This document shows, in pieces, positions 35,283 through 45,735 of a stretch of DNA of 64,000 bases (positions are counted from its first letter, which is position 1; each line of letters starts with the position of its first letter). This stretch comes from Bacillus kexueae (GTDB lineage Bacteria; Bacillota; Bacilli; Bacillales; Aeribacillaceae): contig NZ_JALAZE010000003.1 in NCBI RefSeq assembly GCF_022809095.1, positions 62,001 to 126,000 on the forward strand. The letters run 5' to 3'. A model generated the notes under the pieces. It did not search any database and was not told the origin of the DNA. It was given only the letters and a program-made list of their open reading frames with translations. Position numbers and translations under genes: made by a program.

Positions 35283-37475
35283 ATGCAAAAAAGCAAAAAC
35301 ATTAACAGGGGAGCAGCAATATTATCCTTAATATTTGCTTTGCTCTTTTTTGTCTTATTAGGCCGATTTTTTTATATCCAAGCAACCGGAAAAGTAGATG
35401 GACAAGTATTGGCGGTGAAAGCGGAAGAAAAGTATACAAATCAAGTGATGCTTGAAGCGACAAGAGGCACAATTGTCGATCGAAATGGGGAAGTGCTTGC
35501 ACAGGATACCGCGACATTTACCATTGTGGCTGTGCTAGATGAAGAATTAACTGAAAATGCAAAAGAACCACGTCACGTTGTGGATAAAGAAGAAACGGCA
35601 GAAAAGCTTGCCCCAATTTTAAATATGGAAGAAAGTGAAATTTTATCGATTTTAAATAAAGACCGGAAGCAAGTGGAGTTTGGGTCAAAAGGGCGAAATT
35701 TAACCTTCTCCACAAAACAAGAGATTGAGAGACTTGAACTACCAGGTATTGGTTTTATTCGTGATACGAAGCGCTTCTATCCAAACGGAGATTTCGCTTC
35801 ATATATCCTCGGATTTGCGATAAAAGAAGAGAAAAAGACAGTTGGAAAGCTAGGAGTCGAGGCATATTTAGATGAATATTTGCAAGAAACAGATGGTTAC
35901 GTTCAATATAAAAAAGACAGCTACGGACTCAAATTGCCTTCTAGTGAAGATGAAATTGTCGCACCGGACAATGGAAATACTGTATATTTGACGATTGACC
36001 AAAAAATCCAAACGTTTTTAGATGATGCGATGAAGGAAGCTGGAAAAGAATATAATCCAAAAAAGATGATCGGAATAGTCGCTGATCCGAAAACAGGGGA
36101 AATATTAGCAATGTCCCAGTATCCTAGTTTTGACCCGAATGTACGGGATATCACAAATTACTATAATGATGCAATATCTTACGCTTTTGAACCTGGATCA
36201 ACAATGAAAATTTTCACCCTGGCAGCTGCGATTAATGAAGGGGTATATAACGGAAATGATATGTTTCAATCGGGCACCTACCCAGTGCAAGGGGCAAAAG
36301 ATATTAAAGACCATAATAATGTCGGGTGGGGGGCCATCACGTTTAATGAAGGGGTTCAACGCTCATCAAATGTTGCCTTTTCTATTCTTGCGAAAGAAAA
36401 AATAGGTTTTGATACACTTTATCAATATTTAGAGCGATTTGGTTTCATGGAGGAGACTGGAATTGACTTGCCAGGGGAGTTAACGGGAACAATTCAATAT
36501 ACGTATGAACGTGACAAACTTTCCACTGCCTTTGGACAAGCTTCTTCTGTCACTCCAATTCAACAAATTCAAGCGGCAACAGCTGTTGCAGGAAACGGAC
36601 AGATGATGAAGCCGTATGTTATTGATAAGATTGTCGATCCTGATACGAATGAAACGATAGTGGATAACGAACCAGAAGTTGCAGGAGAGCCGATTACAAG
36701 TGAAACGGCTAAAGAAGCGCGTGATATTTTAGGAACAGTTGTCAGTTCGGAAAATGGAACCGGTCAAGTATTTCATATTGATGGATATGAAGTAGCTGGA
36801 AAAACAGGAACTGCGCAAATTTTTGAAAACGGAAGATATTTGTCTGGAAAAGAGAACTTTATTTTCTCCTTCTTAGGAATGGCTCCGAAAGATAATCCCA
36901 AGCTCATTATGTATGTCGCTGTACAGCAACCAGAATTAGAACCAACCGAGGCAGGGAGTGCACCTGTATCATTTATTTTTAAAACGGTTATGAAGAACGC
37001 CTTGGAATACTTACGTGTTAAACCTGAAACAACAGAGGAACCAAAATCATCGGAAACAAAGATCGGATTTACATTGCAGGATTATAAAGGAGATACAGTG
37101 CAAAGAGTTGTAGAATCATTACAAAAGCAATCTTTGGAAGTAATTACACTTGGAGATGGAAATAAAATTACCGATCAATATCCTCTTCCTGATACGAATG
37201 TGATTGCTAATGAAAAAGTTATTTTAAAAACGAGTGGATCAATGAAAATACCTGATTTAACTGGTTGGTCATTACGAGATGTATACAAATTGGCTACTGT
37301 AATCGGCTTACATGTAAATGTTGAAGGAAACGGTTATGTAGCAGCACAATCCATCCAGGCGGGAACAGAAGTTAGTGAAGGTGCAACATTGATGGTTAAC
37401 TTGCAAACGGATGGGCACGCCGAACAGGGAAGTAGTGAAGAAGCGGAACAGAGTTCTGAAGAGGAAGATAGATAA
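35283..37475 (+). CDS. pbpB: Penicillin-binding protein 2B (septal transpeptidase)
   Basis: A 730-residue class B PBP: an N-terminal membrane anchor, a dimerisation domain from about 60 to 240, a transpeptidase domain with STMK (Ser about 306), SSN (about 361) and KTGT (about 507), and two C-terminal PASTA repeats (about 585-705). The tail is short and Glu/Ser-rich. It is the essential division transpeptidase, acting with an SEDS polymerase. It begins 5 bp after ftsL with only a weak ribosome binding site, so translation is probably coupled. A B-family element starts at the base after its stop codon. Confidence 0.96.
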   Translation: MQKSKNINRGAAILSLIFALLFFVLLGRFFYIQATGKVDGQVLAVKAEEKYTNQVMLEATRGTIVDRNGEVLAQDTATFTIVAVLDEELTENAKEPRHVVDKEETAEKLAPILNMEESEILSILNKDRKQVEFGSKGRNLTFSTKQEIERLELPGIGFIRDTKRFYPNGDFASYILGFAIKEEKKTVGKLGVEAYLDEYLQETDGYVQYKKDSYGLKLPSSEDEIVAPDNGNTVYLTIDQKIQTFLDDAMKEAGKEYNPKKMIGIVADPKTGEILAMSQYPSFDPNVRDITNYYNDAISYAFEPGSTMKIFTLAAAINEGVYNGNDMFQSGTYPVQGAKDIKDHNNVGWGAITFNEGVQRSSNVAFSILAKEKIGFDTLYQYLERFGFMEETGIDLPGELTGTIQYTYERDKLSTAFGQASSVTPIQQIQAATAVAGNGQMMKPYVIDKIVDPDTNETIVDNEPEVAGEPITSETAKEARDILGTVVSSENGTGQVFHIDGYEVAGKTGTAQIFENGRYLSGKENFIFSFLGMAPKDNPKLIMYVAVQQPELEPTEAGSAPVSFIFKTVMKNALEYLRVKPETTEEPKSSETKIGFTLQDYKGDTVQRVVESLQKQSLEVITLGDGNKITDQYPLPDTNVIANEKVILKTSGSMKIPDLTGWSLRDVYKLATVIGLHVNVEGNGYVAAQSIQAGTEVSEGATLMVNLQTDGHAEQGSSEEAEQSSEEEDR

Positions 37476-37701
37476 GGCTGTCCGATAAGCCCTTAAAAAA
37501 TGAAGCAAGTGAAGAAAAACGGGTCGTTTTTCTCCACTTGCTTTTGTATTTTTTGGCTATGATCTGAAAGAAGCTGACGGCGACTCCTGCGGGAACTGCA
37601 CGAGCGGAGGCCCCACAGACGAGCCTGCGAGTTGAGGAGGAGATAATTGAATGAACCGAATTTCAATTTACGAAGAAAGGGGCTGTACTTTTTGGACAGC
37701 C
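37476..37701. mobile_element. B-family MITE-like element, copy B1
   Basis: 226 bp with terminal inverted repeats GGCTGTCC/GGACAGCC. Its left part forms a 17-bp hairpin (see terminator at 37504). The interior includes GGCGACTCCTGCGGGAAC and GAGTTGAGGAGGAGATAA, a sequence type common in Bacillaceae intergenic repeats. No open frame of note. It begins immediately after the pbpB stop codon. I see no target duplication. Confidence 0.75.
37504..37546 (+). terminator. Terminator hairpin carried by element B1, after pbpB
   Basis: GCAAGTG-AGAAAAACG pairs with CGTTTTTCT-CACTTGC (one mismatch) and is followed by TTTTG. It would end transcription from pbpB before spoVD. Confidence 0.75.
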
Positions 37702-37753
37702 GCTATTTTTTACACCAAATGTCCATCATTCAATACGTGAGTAGTAGGGCTTG

Positions 37754-37782
37754 TTCTATTATGAAAATTCGGCGCATATAGT
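37754..37782 (+). promoter_or_regulatory. Candidate sigma-E promoter of spoVD
   Basis: TTCTATT and CATATAGT are separated by 14 bp, close to the sigma-E pattern (KMATATT, 14 bp, CATACAnT). It lies 36 bp before the spoVD start; the B. subtilis gene is sigma-E dependent. Confidence 0.6.
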
Positions 37783-37818
37783 TTCGATAACGACCAATGT
37801 GTGAGGGGAGTATCGACT

Positions 37819-39747
37819 GTGCGTGTATCTAATGTTACCGTTCGAAAAAGACTTGTGACGGTCCTATTTGCGGGGTTTTTAATTTTCTTTATTATCGACA
37901 TTCGCCTGGGGTATGTACAGCTTTTGATTGGCGATCAACTGACGACATTAGCAAAAGATTTGTGGAGTCGGAACATCCCGTTTGAACCAATGCGAGGAGA
38001 AATTTTAGATCGGAATGGTGAAAAGCTTGCGACCAATGTAAGTGCTCCTACCGTTTATATCATACCGCGTCAAATTGAAGACCCGAATGAAGCGGCAACT
38101 GAACTGGCATCCGTATTGAATATGAGTGTAGAGAAGGCTTATCAATATGTGACGAAGCAGGCGATGAGTGTCAGAATAAAAGAAGGAAGAAAGATTTCAA
38201 ATGAAAAAGCTGAGGAAGTGCGAGCGCTAGGACTTGCTGGTGTCTATATCGCTGAAGATAATGAGCGATATTATCCATATGGCAGTTTTTTATCTCATGT
38301 TCTTGGGTTCACGGGAATTGATAACCAAGGGTTAGCGGGTCTTGAATTGTATTATGAAGAAAAATTAAAAGGTGAAAGAGGATATGTCCAGTTTTATTCT
38401 GATGCAAAAGGTCATCGTTTAGAGGGAGAAGGAGAAGAATATACACCACCTGTTGATGGCTTGAATTTAAAATTAACAGTAGATATTGATATTCAAAAAA
38501 TTGTGGAACGAGAGTTGGATAATGCTGTGGCTCAATACAACCCGGATGGGGCTATTGCGATTGCGATGAATCCAAATAATGGAGAAATTTTAGCCATGTC
38601 TTCGCGTCCGGATTTCGACCCCGCTGAATATCAAGAAGTGGACCCGCAAGTCTATAACAGAAATTTACCAATCTGGAGTGCATATGAACCGGGTTCAACC
38701 TTTAAAATTATCACGTTAGCAGCTGCATTGGAGGAGGGAAAAGTTGACTTAGAAAAAGAAACCTTTGATGACCCAGGTCATGCAACCGTAGCCGGTGCCA
38801 AGCTTAGATGTTGGAAAAAAGGAGGACATGGGCATCAAACGTTTTTAGAAGTCGTTCAAAACTCATGTAACCCAGGGTTTGTCGAGTTGGGAGAACGTTT
38901 AGGAACTTCCACCCTTTTCAGTTATATTAAAAAATTTGGATTTGGTGAAAAAACAGGAATTGATTTACAGGGAGAAGGAAAAGGGATCCTTTTCGCGGAG
39001 AAAAACGTCGGACCGGTTGAGTTAGCGACAACAGCATTCGGTCAAGGGGTATCGGTAACTCCTATTCAGCAAGTGGCGGCAGTATCTGCAGCAGTAAACG
39101 GAGGAATTTTGTACACTCCATACATCGCAAAAGAATGGATAGATCCTTTAACTGGTGAGACTGCTAGTGCAACTACACCAACTGCTAAAAGACGAGTTAT
39201 TTCAGAGGAAACATCAAAAGAAATTCGTTATGCGCTTGAAAGTGTTGTTGCTCAAGGAACGGGGAAAGGAGCATTTGTTGATGGGTATCGGGTCGGAGGG
39301 AAAACAGGAACAGCTCAGAAAGCTGTGAACGGTGCCTATTTAGAGAATAACCACATTGTTTCCTTTATTGGATTTGCTCCAGCGGACGATCCACAGATTG
39401 TTGTTTATGTGGCGGTTGATAACCCGAAAGGAACGGTTCAATTTGGAGGAGTAGTCGCAGCTCCAATTGTCGGCAATATTATTGAAGATAGTCTTCGGCA
39501 TATGGAGGTAGAACCAAGGGAAGAACAAATTGAAAAAGAATATACATGGCTGGACACAAAGCTAGTAGAAGTACCGAATATTATAGGGTTGACGAAGCAA
39601 GAACTAAACCAACAACTCGTTAATTTGCAAGTAGAAATTAGTGGAGAAGGCAATACCGTTATTGATCAATCTCCGTCACCAGGTGAAAAAGTAAAAGAGG
39701 GCTCAAAAGTTCGTGTATTTGTTGGTGACGAACAAGAGGATTCATAG
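37819..39747 (+). CDS. spoVD: Sporulation-specific penicillin-binding protein SpoVD
   Basis: A 642-residue class B PBP needed for spore cortex synthesis. It has an N-terminal anchor (about 12-32), a dimerisation domain, STFK with Ser at 293, SCN (about 348) and KTGT (about 495), and one C-terminal PASTA repeat (about 580-640). I start at GTG 37819, with GAGGGGAG 8 bp upstream, giving MRVSNVTVRKRL, the same opening as B. subtilis SpoVD. It partners SpoVE, encoded 4 kb downstream. It resembles PbpB throughout, consistent with an old tandem duplication. Confidence 0.96.
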   Translation: MRVSNVTVRKRLVTVLFAGFLIFFIIDIRLGYVQLLIGDQLTTLAKDLWSRNIPFEPMRGEILDRNGEKLATNVSAPTVYIIPRQIEDPNEAATELASVLNMSVEKAYQYVTKQAMSVRIKEGRKISNEKAEEVRALGLAGVYIAEDNERYYPYGSFLSHVLGFTGIDNQGLAGLELYYEEKLKGERGYVQFYSDAKGHRLEGEGEEYTPPVDGLNLKLTVDIDIQKIVERELDNAVAQYNPDGAIAIAMNPNNGEILAMSSRPDFDPAEYQEVDPQVYNRNLPIWSAYEPGSTFKIITLAAALEEGKVDLEKETFDDPGHATVAGAKLRCWKKGGHGHQTFLEVVQNSCNPGFVELGERLGTSTLFSYIKKFGFGEKTGIDLQGEGKGILFAEKNVGPVELATTAFGQGVSVTPIQQVAAVSAAVNGGILYTPYIAKEWIDPLTGETASATTPTAKRRVISEETSKEIRYALESVVAQGTGKGAFVDGYRVGGKTGTAQKAVNGAYLENNHIVSFIGFAPADDPQIVVYVAVDNPKGTVQFGGVVAAPIVGNIIEDSLRHMEVEPREEQIEKEYTWLDTKLVEVPNIIGLTKQELNQQLVNLQVEISGEGNTVIDQSPSPGEKVKEGSKVRVFVGDEQEDS

Positions 39748-39803
39748 AAGTAGTTTCAGAAAGTTGAATTTATAGATAGGCAGTGTAATAGTATCATCAC
39801 ATT

Positions 39804-39843
39804 GGGCTCACAATACAGTTTCCATCTGTATCGTTAGCCCTTT
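39804..39843 (+). terminator. Probable terminator of spoVD
   Basis: GGGCT-AC-ATACAG pairs with CTGTAT-GT-AGCCC with two small interruptions, followed by TTTC. The T-run is short, so it may be leaky. Confidence 0.6.
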
Positions 39844-39970
39844 CTGCACTTTCGTTCATAAATTGTTTTTACGTTGTATGGAACTTTTTTGTTATTTAAG
39901 CTAAAATGTTTACGTACATCGTTACTGCTATACATATATATGAAGTAGAAGTAAGTTGAGAGGATTGAAA

Positions 39971-41455
39971 ATGATGGAATTAAGGGCTCTATTAAAACAT
40001 TTATATCAATATAACGTTTTCGGAGAACCAACGGTAACCATTTCGTCAATAGAAATGGATTCAAGGCTTGTTAAAAAAGGGAGCCTTTTTATTTGTATTA
40101 AAGGGTTTACGGTTGATGGACATGATTTTGTTCAACAAGCCATTGAAAACGGGGCTGTTGCAATAATTGCAGAGCGTAAGTTGCAGGGGATTGACATCCC
40201 TGTAGTTGTTGTTCCTGATACGAAACGAGCAATGGCTCGGCTGTCGGATGCGTTTTATGATCATCCAACTCACAAAATGCACCTCATTGGTGTTACAGGA
40301 ACAAATGGAAAAACAACCATTACTCACATTTTAGAGCAAATATTTAAGCATGCTCATAAAAATACAGGCTTAATCGGCACGATGTACATGAAAATAAAAG
40401 ACGAAACATTTGAAGTGAAGAATACAACGCCTGAGAGCTTAACATTGCAAAAAACGTTTCATGATATGGTTCAAAATGATGTTACTCATGCGTTCATGGA
40501 AGTTTCTTCACACGCTCTTCATATGGGTCGTGTACACGGATGCGATTTCGATGTAGCTGTTTTTACGAATTTAACCCAAGATCATTTAGACTATCATGAA
40601 ACGATGGAAGAATATCGTAACGCAAAAGGTCTTTTATTTGCTCAACTAGGAAATACATTTAATCATCAGAAACCTAAATTTGCTGTTTTGAATCAAGATG
40701 ATCAAGCTTCAGAATTTTATAAAGCGATGACAAGTGCACATGTCGTGACATACGGGATCGACCAGCCTTCTGATGTAATGGCAAAAAATATTAAAATGGG
40801 ATCAAATGGAACTACATTTGATTTACTAACCCCAATCGGGAATGTTCCGTTAACTATGAACTTAGTAGGGAAATTCAGTGTGTATAATGTATTAGCAGCT
40901 GTTGCAGCTGCTATGGTTAGCGGTATGGACTTAGATACGATTGTAAAAGCTGTCGAACAGCTTAAAGGAGTTAGAGGCAGATTTGAGCTTGTACAAGAAG
41001 GGCAAGACTTTTCTGTTATCGTTGACTATGCACATACACCTGACAGCTTAGAAAACGTTTTGAAAACGGTTCGGACATTTACGAAAGGTAAAGTGTATGT
41101 CGTGATTGGATGTGGAGGAGATCGCGACCGAACGAAAAGACCTTTAATGGCTCAAGTTGCTGTAAAGTATGCTGAAGAGCCAATATTCACATCGGATAAC
41201 CCGAGGAGCGAAGACCCACTTCAAATATTGAAGGATATGGAAGAGGGTGTGCGTGGTAAACATTATCGTTCCATTGTGAAAAGAGACGAAGCCATTCAGT
41301 TTGCGATTCACAACGCGAAGATTGGTGATACTGTTGTTATTGCTGGCAAAGGTCATGAGACGTACCAAATCATAGGAAAAGAAACGTATGAGTTTGATGA
41401 TCGTGCAGTAGCGATTGAAGAAATTAAGAAGAAAAGGAACGAAAAAGAGGAGTAA
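39971..41455 (+). CDS. murE: UDP-MurNAc-tripeptide synthetase (meso-diaminopimelate-adding)
   Basis: A 494-residue Mur ligase that adds the third stem residue. The ATP loop [13 protein letters not shown] lies at about residues 110-122. DNPR at 409-412 is the motif that selects meso-diaminopimelate over lysine, so the wall is the DAP type usual for Bacillus. Start: ATG 39971 with GAGAGGA upstream. Its stop is followed at once by the small ORF at 41456. murF is absent from the cluster, as in B. subtilis. Confidence 0.97.
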   Translation: MMELRALLKHLYQYNVFGEPTVTISSIEMDSRLVKKGSLFICIKGFTVDGHDFVQQAIENGAVAIIAERKLQGIDIPVVVVPDTKRAMARLSDAFYDHPTHKMHLIGVTGTNGKTTITHILEQIFKHAHKNTGLIGTMYMKIKDETFEVKNTTPESLTLQKTFHDMVQNDVTHAFMEVSSHALHMGRVHGCDFDVAVFTNLTQDHLDYHETMEEYRNAKGLLFAQLGNTFNHQKPKFAVLNQDDQASEFYKAMTSAHVVTYGIDQPSDVMAKNIKMGSNGTTFDLLTPIGNVPLTMNLVGKFSVYNVLAAVAAAMVSGMDLDTIVKAVEQLKGVRGRFELVQEGQDFSVIVDYAHTPDSLENVLKTVRTFTKGKVYVVIGCGGDRDRTKRPLMAQVAVKYAEEPIFTSDNPRSEDPLQILKDMEEGVRGKHYRSIVKRDEAIQFAIHNAKIGDTVVIAGKGHETYQIIGKETYEFDDRAVAIEEIKKKRNEKEE

Positions 41456-41560
41456 ATGAAAGTGGAATGGATTAATGGCACAACACATATGGTAAAAATA
41501 AATACAAAGTTCGAAAAGAAGCAGGGGATTTCGGTGAAAGGGGGAAAAGTTTATGCTTGA
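41456..41560 (+). CDS. Small ORF bridging murE and mraY
   Basis: A 34-codon frame begins with ATG directly after the murE TAA. AGAGGAG, at the end of murE, is a good ribosome binding site 3-4 bp away. It ends in TGA 5 bases inside mraY (mraY ATG at 41553). The peptide is basic (9 Lys) with no membrane segment. It may be a real small protein or only a device that passes ribosomes from murE to mraY. The AAAGGGGGAAAAG site for mraY lies within it. No homologue is known to me. Confidence 0.45.
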   Translation: MKVEWINGTTHMVKINTKFEKKQGISVKGGKVYA

Positions 41561-42527
41561 GCAAGTAATGATTTTTACTATTTTAATGGGTTTTTTAATT
41601 AGCGTATTACTTTCACCGATTTTTATCCCGTTTTTAAGAAGGTTAAAATTCGGCCAAAGCATTCGTGAAGAAGGTCCGAAATCTCATCAAAAAAAATCAG
41701 GAACCCCTACAATGGGTGGCATCATGATTATTATTTCGATTGTGGTGACAACTCTCGTCATGACATCAAAGTTTTCTGAGCCAAGTGTGGAAATGTATTT
41801 GTTACTCTTTGTGACAATTGGTTATGGTTTATTAGGGTTTTTAGATGATTTCATAAAAGTAGTCATGAAAAGAAATTTAGGCTTAACTTCCAAACAAAAA
41901 CTAATTGGACAAATTATCATAGCCGTTATTTTCTATTTAGTATTTAATCGATATGGATTCTCTTCTGAGATTCATATCCCTGGTACGGATGTTTCGTTTG
42001 ATTTAGGAATTGCTTATGTGCTACTCATTATTTTCATGTTGGTTGGTGGTTCAAATGCCGTAAACTTAACCGATGGTTTAGATGGTTTATTATCAGGGAC
42101 GGCTGCAGTTGCGTTTGGGGCATATGCTGTTTTATCTTGGTACCAAGGCCAATATGATGTCGCCATTTTCTCAGTAGCAGTAGTTGGAGCTGTATTAGGA
42201 TTTTTAGTATTTAATGCTCACCCAGCAAAAGTTTTCATGGGAGATACAGGATCTCTAGCTTTAGGTGGGGCGATTGTGACGGTGGCTATATTAACGAAGT
42301 TAGAAATTCTTCTCGTGTTAATCGGTGGTGTATTTGTCATCGAAACGTTATCGGTCATTATTCAAGTTATTTCTTTTAAAACAACAGGTCGTCGCGTGTT
42401 TAAGATGAGTCCGCTTCATCACCATTATGAACTGCTTGGATGGTCGGAATGGCGAGTAGTTGCGACATTCTGGACTGTTGGACTAGTCTTTGCAATGCTA
42501 GGAATCTATATCGAGGTGTGGATGTAA
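41553..42527 (+). CDS. mraY: Phospho-MurNAc-pentapeptide translocase
   Basis: A 324-residue membrane enzyme with ten helices that makes lipid I from UDP-MurNAc-pentapeptide and undecaprenyl phosphate. Catalytic blocks are [14 protein letters not shown] (Asp pair at about 93-94), NLTDGLDGL (about 169-177) and the His-rich [11 protein letters not shown] near the end. AAAGGGGG lies 8 bp before the ATG. It overlaps the preceding small ORF and is 1 bp from murD. Confidence 0.97.
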   Translation: MLEQVMIFTILMGFLISVLLSPIFIPFLRRLKFGQSIREEGPKSHQKKSGTPTMGGIMIIISIVVTTLVMTSKFSEPSVEMYLLLFVTIGYGLLGFLDDFIKVVMKRNLGLTSKQKLIGQIIIAVIFYLVFNRYGFSSEIHIPGTDVSFDLGIAYVLLIIFMLVGGSNAVNLTDGLDGLLSGTAAVAFGAYAVLSWYQGQYDVAIFSVAVVGAVLGFLVFNAHPAKVFMGDTGSLALGGAIVTVAILTKLEILLVLIGGVFVIETLSVIIQVISFKTTGRRVFKMSPLHHHYELLGWSEWRVVATFWTVGLVFAMLGIYIEVWM

Positions 42528-42528
42528 G

Positions 42529-43881
42529 GTGAAAAATATTGACAATTTTCAAGGGAAAAAAGTCCTTGTATTAGGGTTAGCAAAGAGCGGCTTAGCAGCC
42601 GCTCAATTATTACATAAAGTGGGAGCAGATGTAATTGTAAATGACATGAAGCCTTATGAGGAAAACGAAGCTGCAAAGCAATTAGAAGCTATTGGAATTA
42701 ATGTCATTTGTGGTCATCATCCCGAAGACTTGCTTGAGCAAGAGAAGATAGAATGGGTTGTGAAAAATCCGGGAATTCCGTATTCCAATATCATTGTTAA
42801 ACAAGCTCAAGCGAAGAAAATCCCTGTAATTACAGAAGTTGAACTTGCCTACTACGTATCAGAGGCGGAAATTATTGGAATTACAGGATCAAATGGTAAG
42901 ACAACGACAACAACTTTAATTTACAAAATGTTAAAAGAGGATGGGCAAAACCCGTTAATCGCTGGAAATATAGGGAATGTTGCATGTGAAGTAGTTCAAC
43001 AAGCGACGAAGGACAACGTCGTAGTAATGGAACTTTCGTCCTTTCAACTTTTAGGAACGATTCACTTTCGTCCGCATATCGCCCTGTTGTTAAATATTTT
43101 TGATGCACATTTGGATTATCACGGGACGAAAAAAGAGTATATGTTGGCGAAACAACGGATATACCTTAACCAAACGGCAGAGGAGTATTCCGTTTTCAAT
43201 GCAAATGACAAAAATGTTAAAGAATTAGTTCAAGATTCGAAGGGAAAACCTATCGCCTTCTCGACAAACCAGAAAGTGAACGGTGCTTATATACATGAAG
43301 GACAAATATATTTCGGAAACGAGGTCATTATGGAAGCTTCCGAAATTGTATTGCCAGGTGAGCATAACTTAGAGAATATTTTAGCTGCCATTTCAGTTGT
43401 AAAACTTCGAGGTGTGAAGAATGAATCAATAAAAGCGGTGTTAACGTCGTTTCAAGGAGTGAAACATCGACTGCAATATGTAGCAACTGTAAAGGGTAGA
43501 AGATTTTATAATGATTCGAAAGCAACAAATATTTTAGCGACATCGAAAGCTTTAAGTGCATTTTCTTCTCCAACAATCTTATTGGCGGGTGGCCTTGATC
43601 GAGGGAATGAATTTGATGAATTAAAAGATGCAATGGGACATGTAAAAGCCGTTATCACATTTGGTCAAACCGCGCCGAAAATTGAACGTATAGCGAGTGA
43701 GTTAGGAATAGAAAAAATAAAACGTGTCGATAATGTGGAACAAGCGGTTTATGCTGCATATGATTTGTCTAATGAACAAGATGTCATCTTATTATCACCT
43801 GCATGTGCGAGCTGGGATCAATATAAAACTTTTGAAGAACGTGGTGACATTTTCATCAATGCTGTGCATAAGCTAAAATAA
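42529..43881 (+). CDS. murD: UDP-MurNAc-L-alanine:D-glutamate ligase
   Basis: A 450-residue Mur ligase adding D-Glu to UDP-MurNAc-L-Ala. The N-terminal Rossmann-like part begins [20 protein letters not shown], the ATP loop is [14 protein letters not shown] (about 115-128), and the C-terminal domain has [15 protein letters not shown]. The start is GTG, one base after the mraY stop. No terminator separates it from spoVE. Confidence 0.96.
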   Translation: MKNIDNFQGKKVLVLGLAKSGLAAAQLLHKVGADVIVNDMKPYEENEAAKQLEAIGINVICGHHPEDLLEQEKIEWVVKNPGIPYSNIIVKQAQAKKIPVITEVELAYYVSEAEIIGITGSNGKTTTTTLIYKMLKEDGQNPLIAGNIGNVACEVVQQATKDNVVVMELSSFQLLGTIHFRPHIALLLNIFDAHLDYHGTKKEYMLAKQRIYLNQTAEEYSVFNANDKNVKELVQDSKGKPIAFSTNQKVNGAYIHEGQIYFGNEVIMEASEIVLPGEHNLENILAAISVVKLRGVKNESIKAVLTSFQGVKHRLQYVATVKGRRFYNDSKATNILATSKALSAFSSPTILLAGGLDRGNEFDELKDAMGHVKAVITFGQTAPKIERIASELGIEKIKRVDNVEQAVYAAYDLSNEQDVILLSPACASWDQYKTFEERGDIFINAVHKLK

Positions 43882-43935
43882 GGGCTTGTTCGAGAAAGAT
43901 GCGCCCTTTAAATATGTATAACGGGGTGTATAACG

Positions 43936-45036
43936 TTGGTAACGAAAAAATCGACTCCTGACTTTATTTTATTAATCATCACGATATCATTACTATCCAT
44001 CGGCTTAATTATGGTATACTCGGCAAGCGCCGTATGGGCAACGTATAAGTTTGACGATTCTTTTTTCTTTGCGAAACGGCAGTTATTATTTGCTGGGTTA
44101 GGAATCGTAGCGATGTTTTTCATTATGAACGTTGATTACTGGACTTGGCGGACATGGTCAAAAGTCTTGCTTATCATTTGTTTTATTTTATTAGTGGCTG
44201 TTTTAGTTCCTGGTGTAGGTATGGTCCGAAATGGTTCGCGTAGTTGGATTGGTGTAGGGGCATTCTCTATTCAGCCGTCCGAATTTATGAAACTAGCTAT
44301 GATTGCTTTTTTAGCAAAATATTTGTCGGAAAATCAAAAGAAAATTACGTCGTTAAAAAAAGGACTTGTTCCGACTTTATCACTTGTTTTTTTAGCATTT
44401 GGAATGATTATGTTACAGCCAGATTTAGGGACGGGTACTGTTATGGTTGGAACATGTATTGTGATGATATTTATTGCAGGAGCTCGAATTAGTCACTTTG
44501 TCGGTCTAGGGATTATTGGATTGATTGGCTTTGCAGGGCTTGTCGTGTCAGCTCCATATCGAATCAAACGAATTACATCGTTTTTGGATCCTTGGGAAGA
44601 TCCGTTAGGAAGCGGATTCCAGATCATTCAATCACTCTATGCAATAGGTCCTGGTGGATTGTTTGGTCTAGGACTTGGACAAAGTCGACAAAAGTTTTTT
44701 TATTTACCAGAGCCACAAACAGATTTTATCTTTGCTATATTGGCAGAGGAATTAGGGTTTATTGGCGGGACACTTATTTTGTTATTATTCAGCCTCTTAC
44801 TTTGGAGAGGGGTACGGATTGCCTTAGGGGCGCCCGATTTATACGGAAGTTTTCTAGCAGTTGGTATTATTGCTATGATAGCAATTCAAGTAATGATTAA
44901 CATAGGGGTAGTGACAGGTTTGATGCCCGTTACAGGTATTACCTTGCCATTTTTAAGTTACGGTGGTTCTTCTCTTACATTAATGTTAATGGCAATAGGC
45001 GTATTGTTAAATATAAGCCGATATGCTCGCTACTAG
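43936..45036 (+). CDS. spoVE: SEDS-family glycosyltransferase SpoVE
   Basis: A 366-residue ten-helix SEDS protein. The family signature GxGLGQSRQKFFYLPEPQTDFIFAILAEE is present as LGQSRQKFFYLPEPQTDFIF, and the C-terminal block LPFLSYGGSSL is intact. SEDS proteins polymerise lipid II. The position between murD and murG identifies spoVE, the cortex polymerase partner of SpoVD, rather than ftsW. Start is TTG with GGGGTG upstream. A long non-coding stretch follows. Confidence 0.93.
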   Translation: MVTKKSTPDFILLIITISLLSIGLIMVYSASAVWATYKFDDSFFFAKRQLLFAGLGIVAMFFIMNVDYWTWRTWSKVLLIICFILLVAVLVPGVGMVRNGSRSWIGVGAFSIQPSEFMKLAMIAFLAKYLSENQKKITSLKKGLVPTLSLVFLAFGMIMLQPDLGTGTVMVGTCIVMIFIAGARISHFVGLGIIGLIGFAGLVVSAPYRIKRITSFLDPWEDPLGSGFQIIQSLYAIGPGGLFGLGLGQSRQKFFYLPEPQTDFIFAILAEELGFIGGTLILLLFSLLLWRGVRIALGAPDLYGSFLAVGIIAMIAIQVMINIGVVTGLMPVTGITLPFLSYGGSSLTLMLMAIGVLLNISRYARY

Positions 45037-45254
45037 ATGACTAGAAATATAAATAGCTCGTGAAACATGTTTCGAGTGGTAGAATTGGGTTGTTAATGGA
45101 TTTCACCACGCTTTACGTAGAGACGGATCCGTTTAATTTATAATTGTTTTCATTGATATAAACATTACAAAACGAGAGAAATTTTATTAATGAAATGTCA
45201 AATTGTTGTAACGATTTAACGGTAAAATTCGTTATAATAATAAGAGAATGCTTG
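45037..45254. other. Non-coding spacer after spoVE
   Basis: No gene is visible. It includes the palindrome GAAACATGTTTC (45062-45073) and an AT-rich stretch with a TATAAT at about 45233 lacking a good -35. murG is the next gene, so a promoter for it may lie here or beyond the B2 element. Confidence 0.4.
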
Positions 45255-45475
45255 GAGCTGTCTAATTGGTTCCTAAAATGAAACAAGTGGAGAAAAGCAC
45301 CTCGTTTTTCTCCACTTGGTTTTTGAACGAACATTAATAAAAAAGGTGGCGGTGACACCAATGAGAACAGCTCGAACCAAAACTAGACTGGCCGTGCCTG
45401 AGGAATGCGACCGCCATCAAAATGAAATTAGTCGAATTCAATTTCGAAGATAGAGCTATAGTTTTTGGATAGTCC
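45255..45475. mobile_element. B-family MITE-like element, copy B2
   Basis: About 221 bp, homologous to 37476-37701 at both ends: AGCTGTCTAAT...ATGAAACAAGTGGAGAAAA on the left, GAATTCAATTTCGAAGATAG...TTTTTGGATAGTCC on the right. The middle is more diverged. The terminal repeats have several mismatches, so it is older than B1. Confidence 0.7.
45283..45326 (+). terminator. Terminator hairpin carried by element B2, after spoVE
   Basis: CAAGTGGAGAAAA pairs with TTTTCTCCACTTG across GCACCTCGT, followed by GTTTTTG. It lies between the sporulation gene spoVE and the vegetative gene murG. Confidence 0.7.
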
Positions 45476-45639
45476 ATCGACTAGTATTGTAATGATTTTA
45501 TAACGGTTATATTCATTTTGGTGAAATATGGAATATCTTACAAATAAGCTGTTTACTAGATGAAATGTTATATTAGTACATTAAAATACATTGATTCAAG
45601 GTATAATTTACTCTTTGAATGGAGCGTAATGCTAGGAGT

Positions 45640-45692
45640 TTATACTAAAAATGTTTTGTAATAGAAACAATGTATACGAAAACAGTCTAGGT
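45640..45692. mobile_element. Right-end fragment of an A-family element
   Basis: ATACGAAAACAGTCT at 45673-45688, preceded by a run resembling ACAACA-type inner sequence, matches the right terminal repeat of element A2 (ACGAAAACAGCC). No left end is recognisable. Confidence 0.4.
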
Positions 45693-45735
45693 AAAAGAAA
45701 TTCAATCAAATGTATGGTTTATTGGGGGAACGAAC

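Noticed and set aside
35283-39747. pbpB and spoVD as an annotation duplicate or split gene
   Set aside because: Both are full-length with separate catalytic motifs; the pair is the normal Bacillus arrangement.
41456-41560. Small ORF before mraY as a remnant of murF
   Set aside because: The peptide does not resemble any MurF segment, and murF is normally elsewhere in Bacillus.
45062-45073. Palindrome GAAACATGTTTC as a parS or other partition site
   Set aside because: It shares only the GTGAAACA half of the Bacillus parS consensus; the left half is absent.
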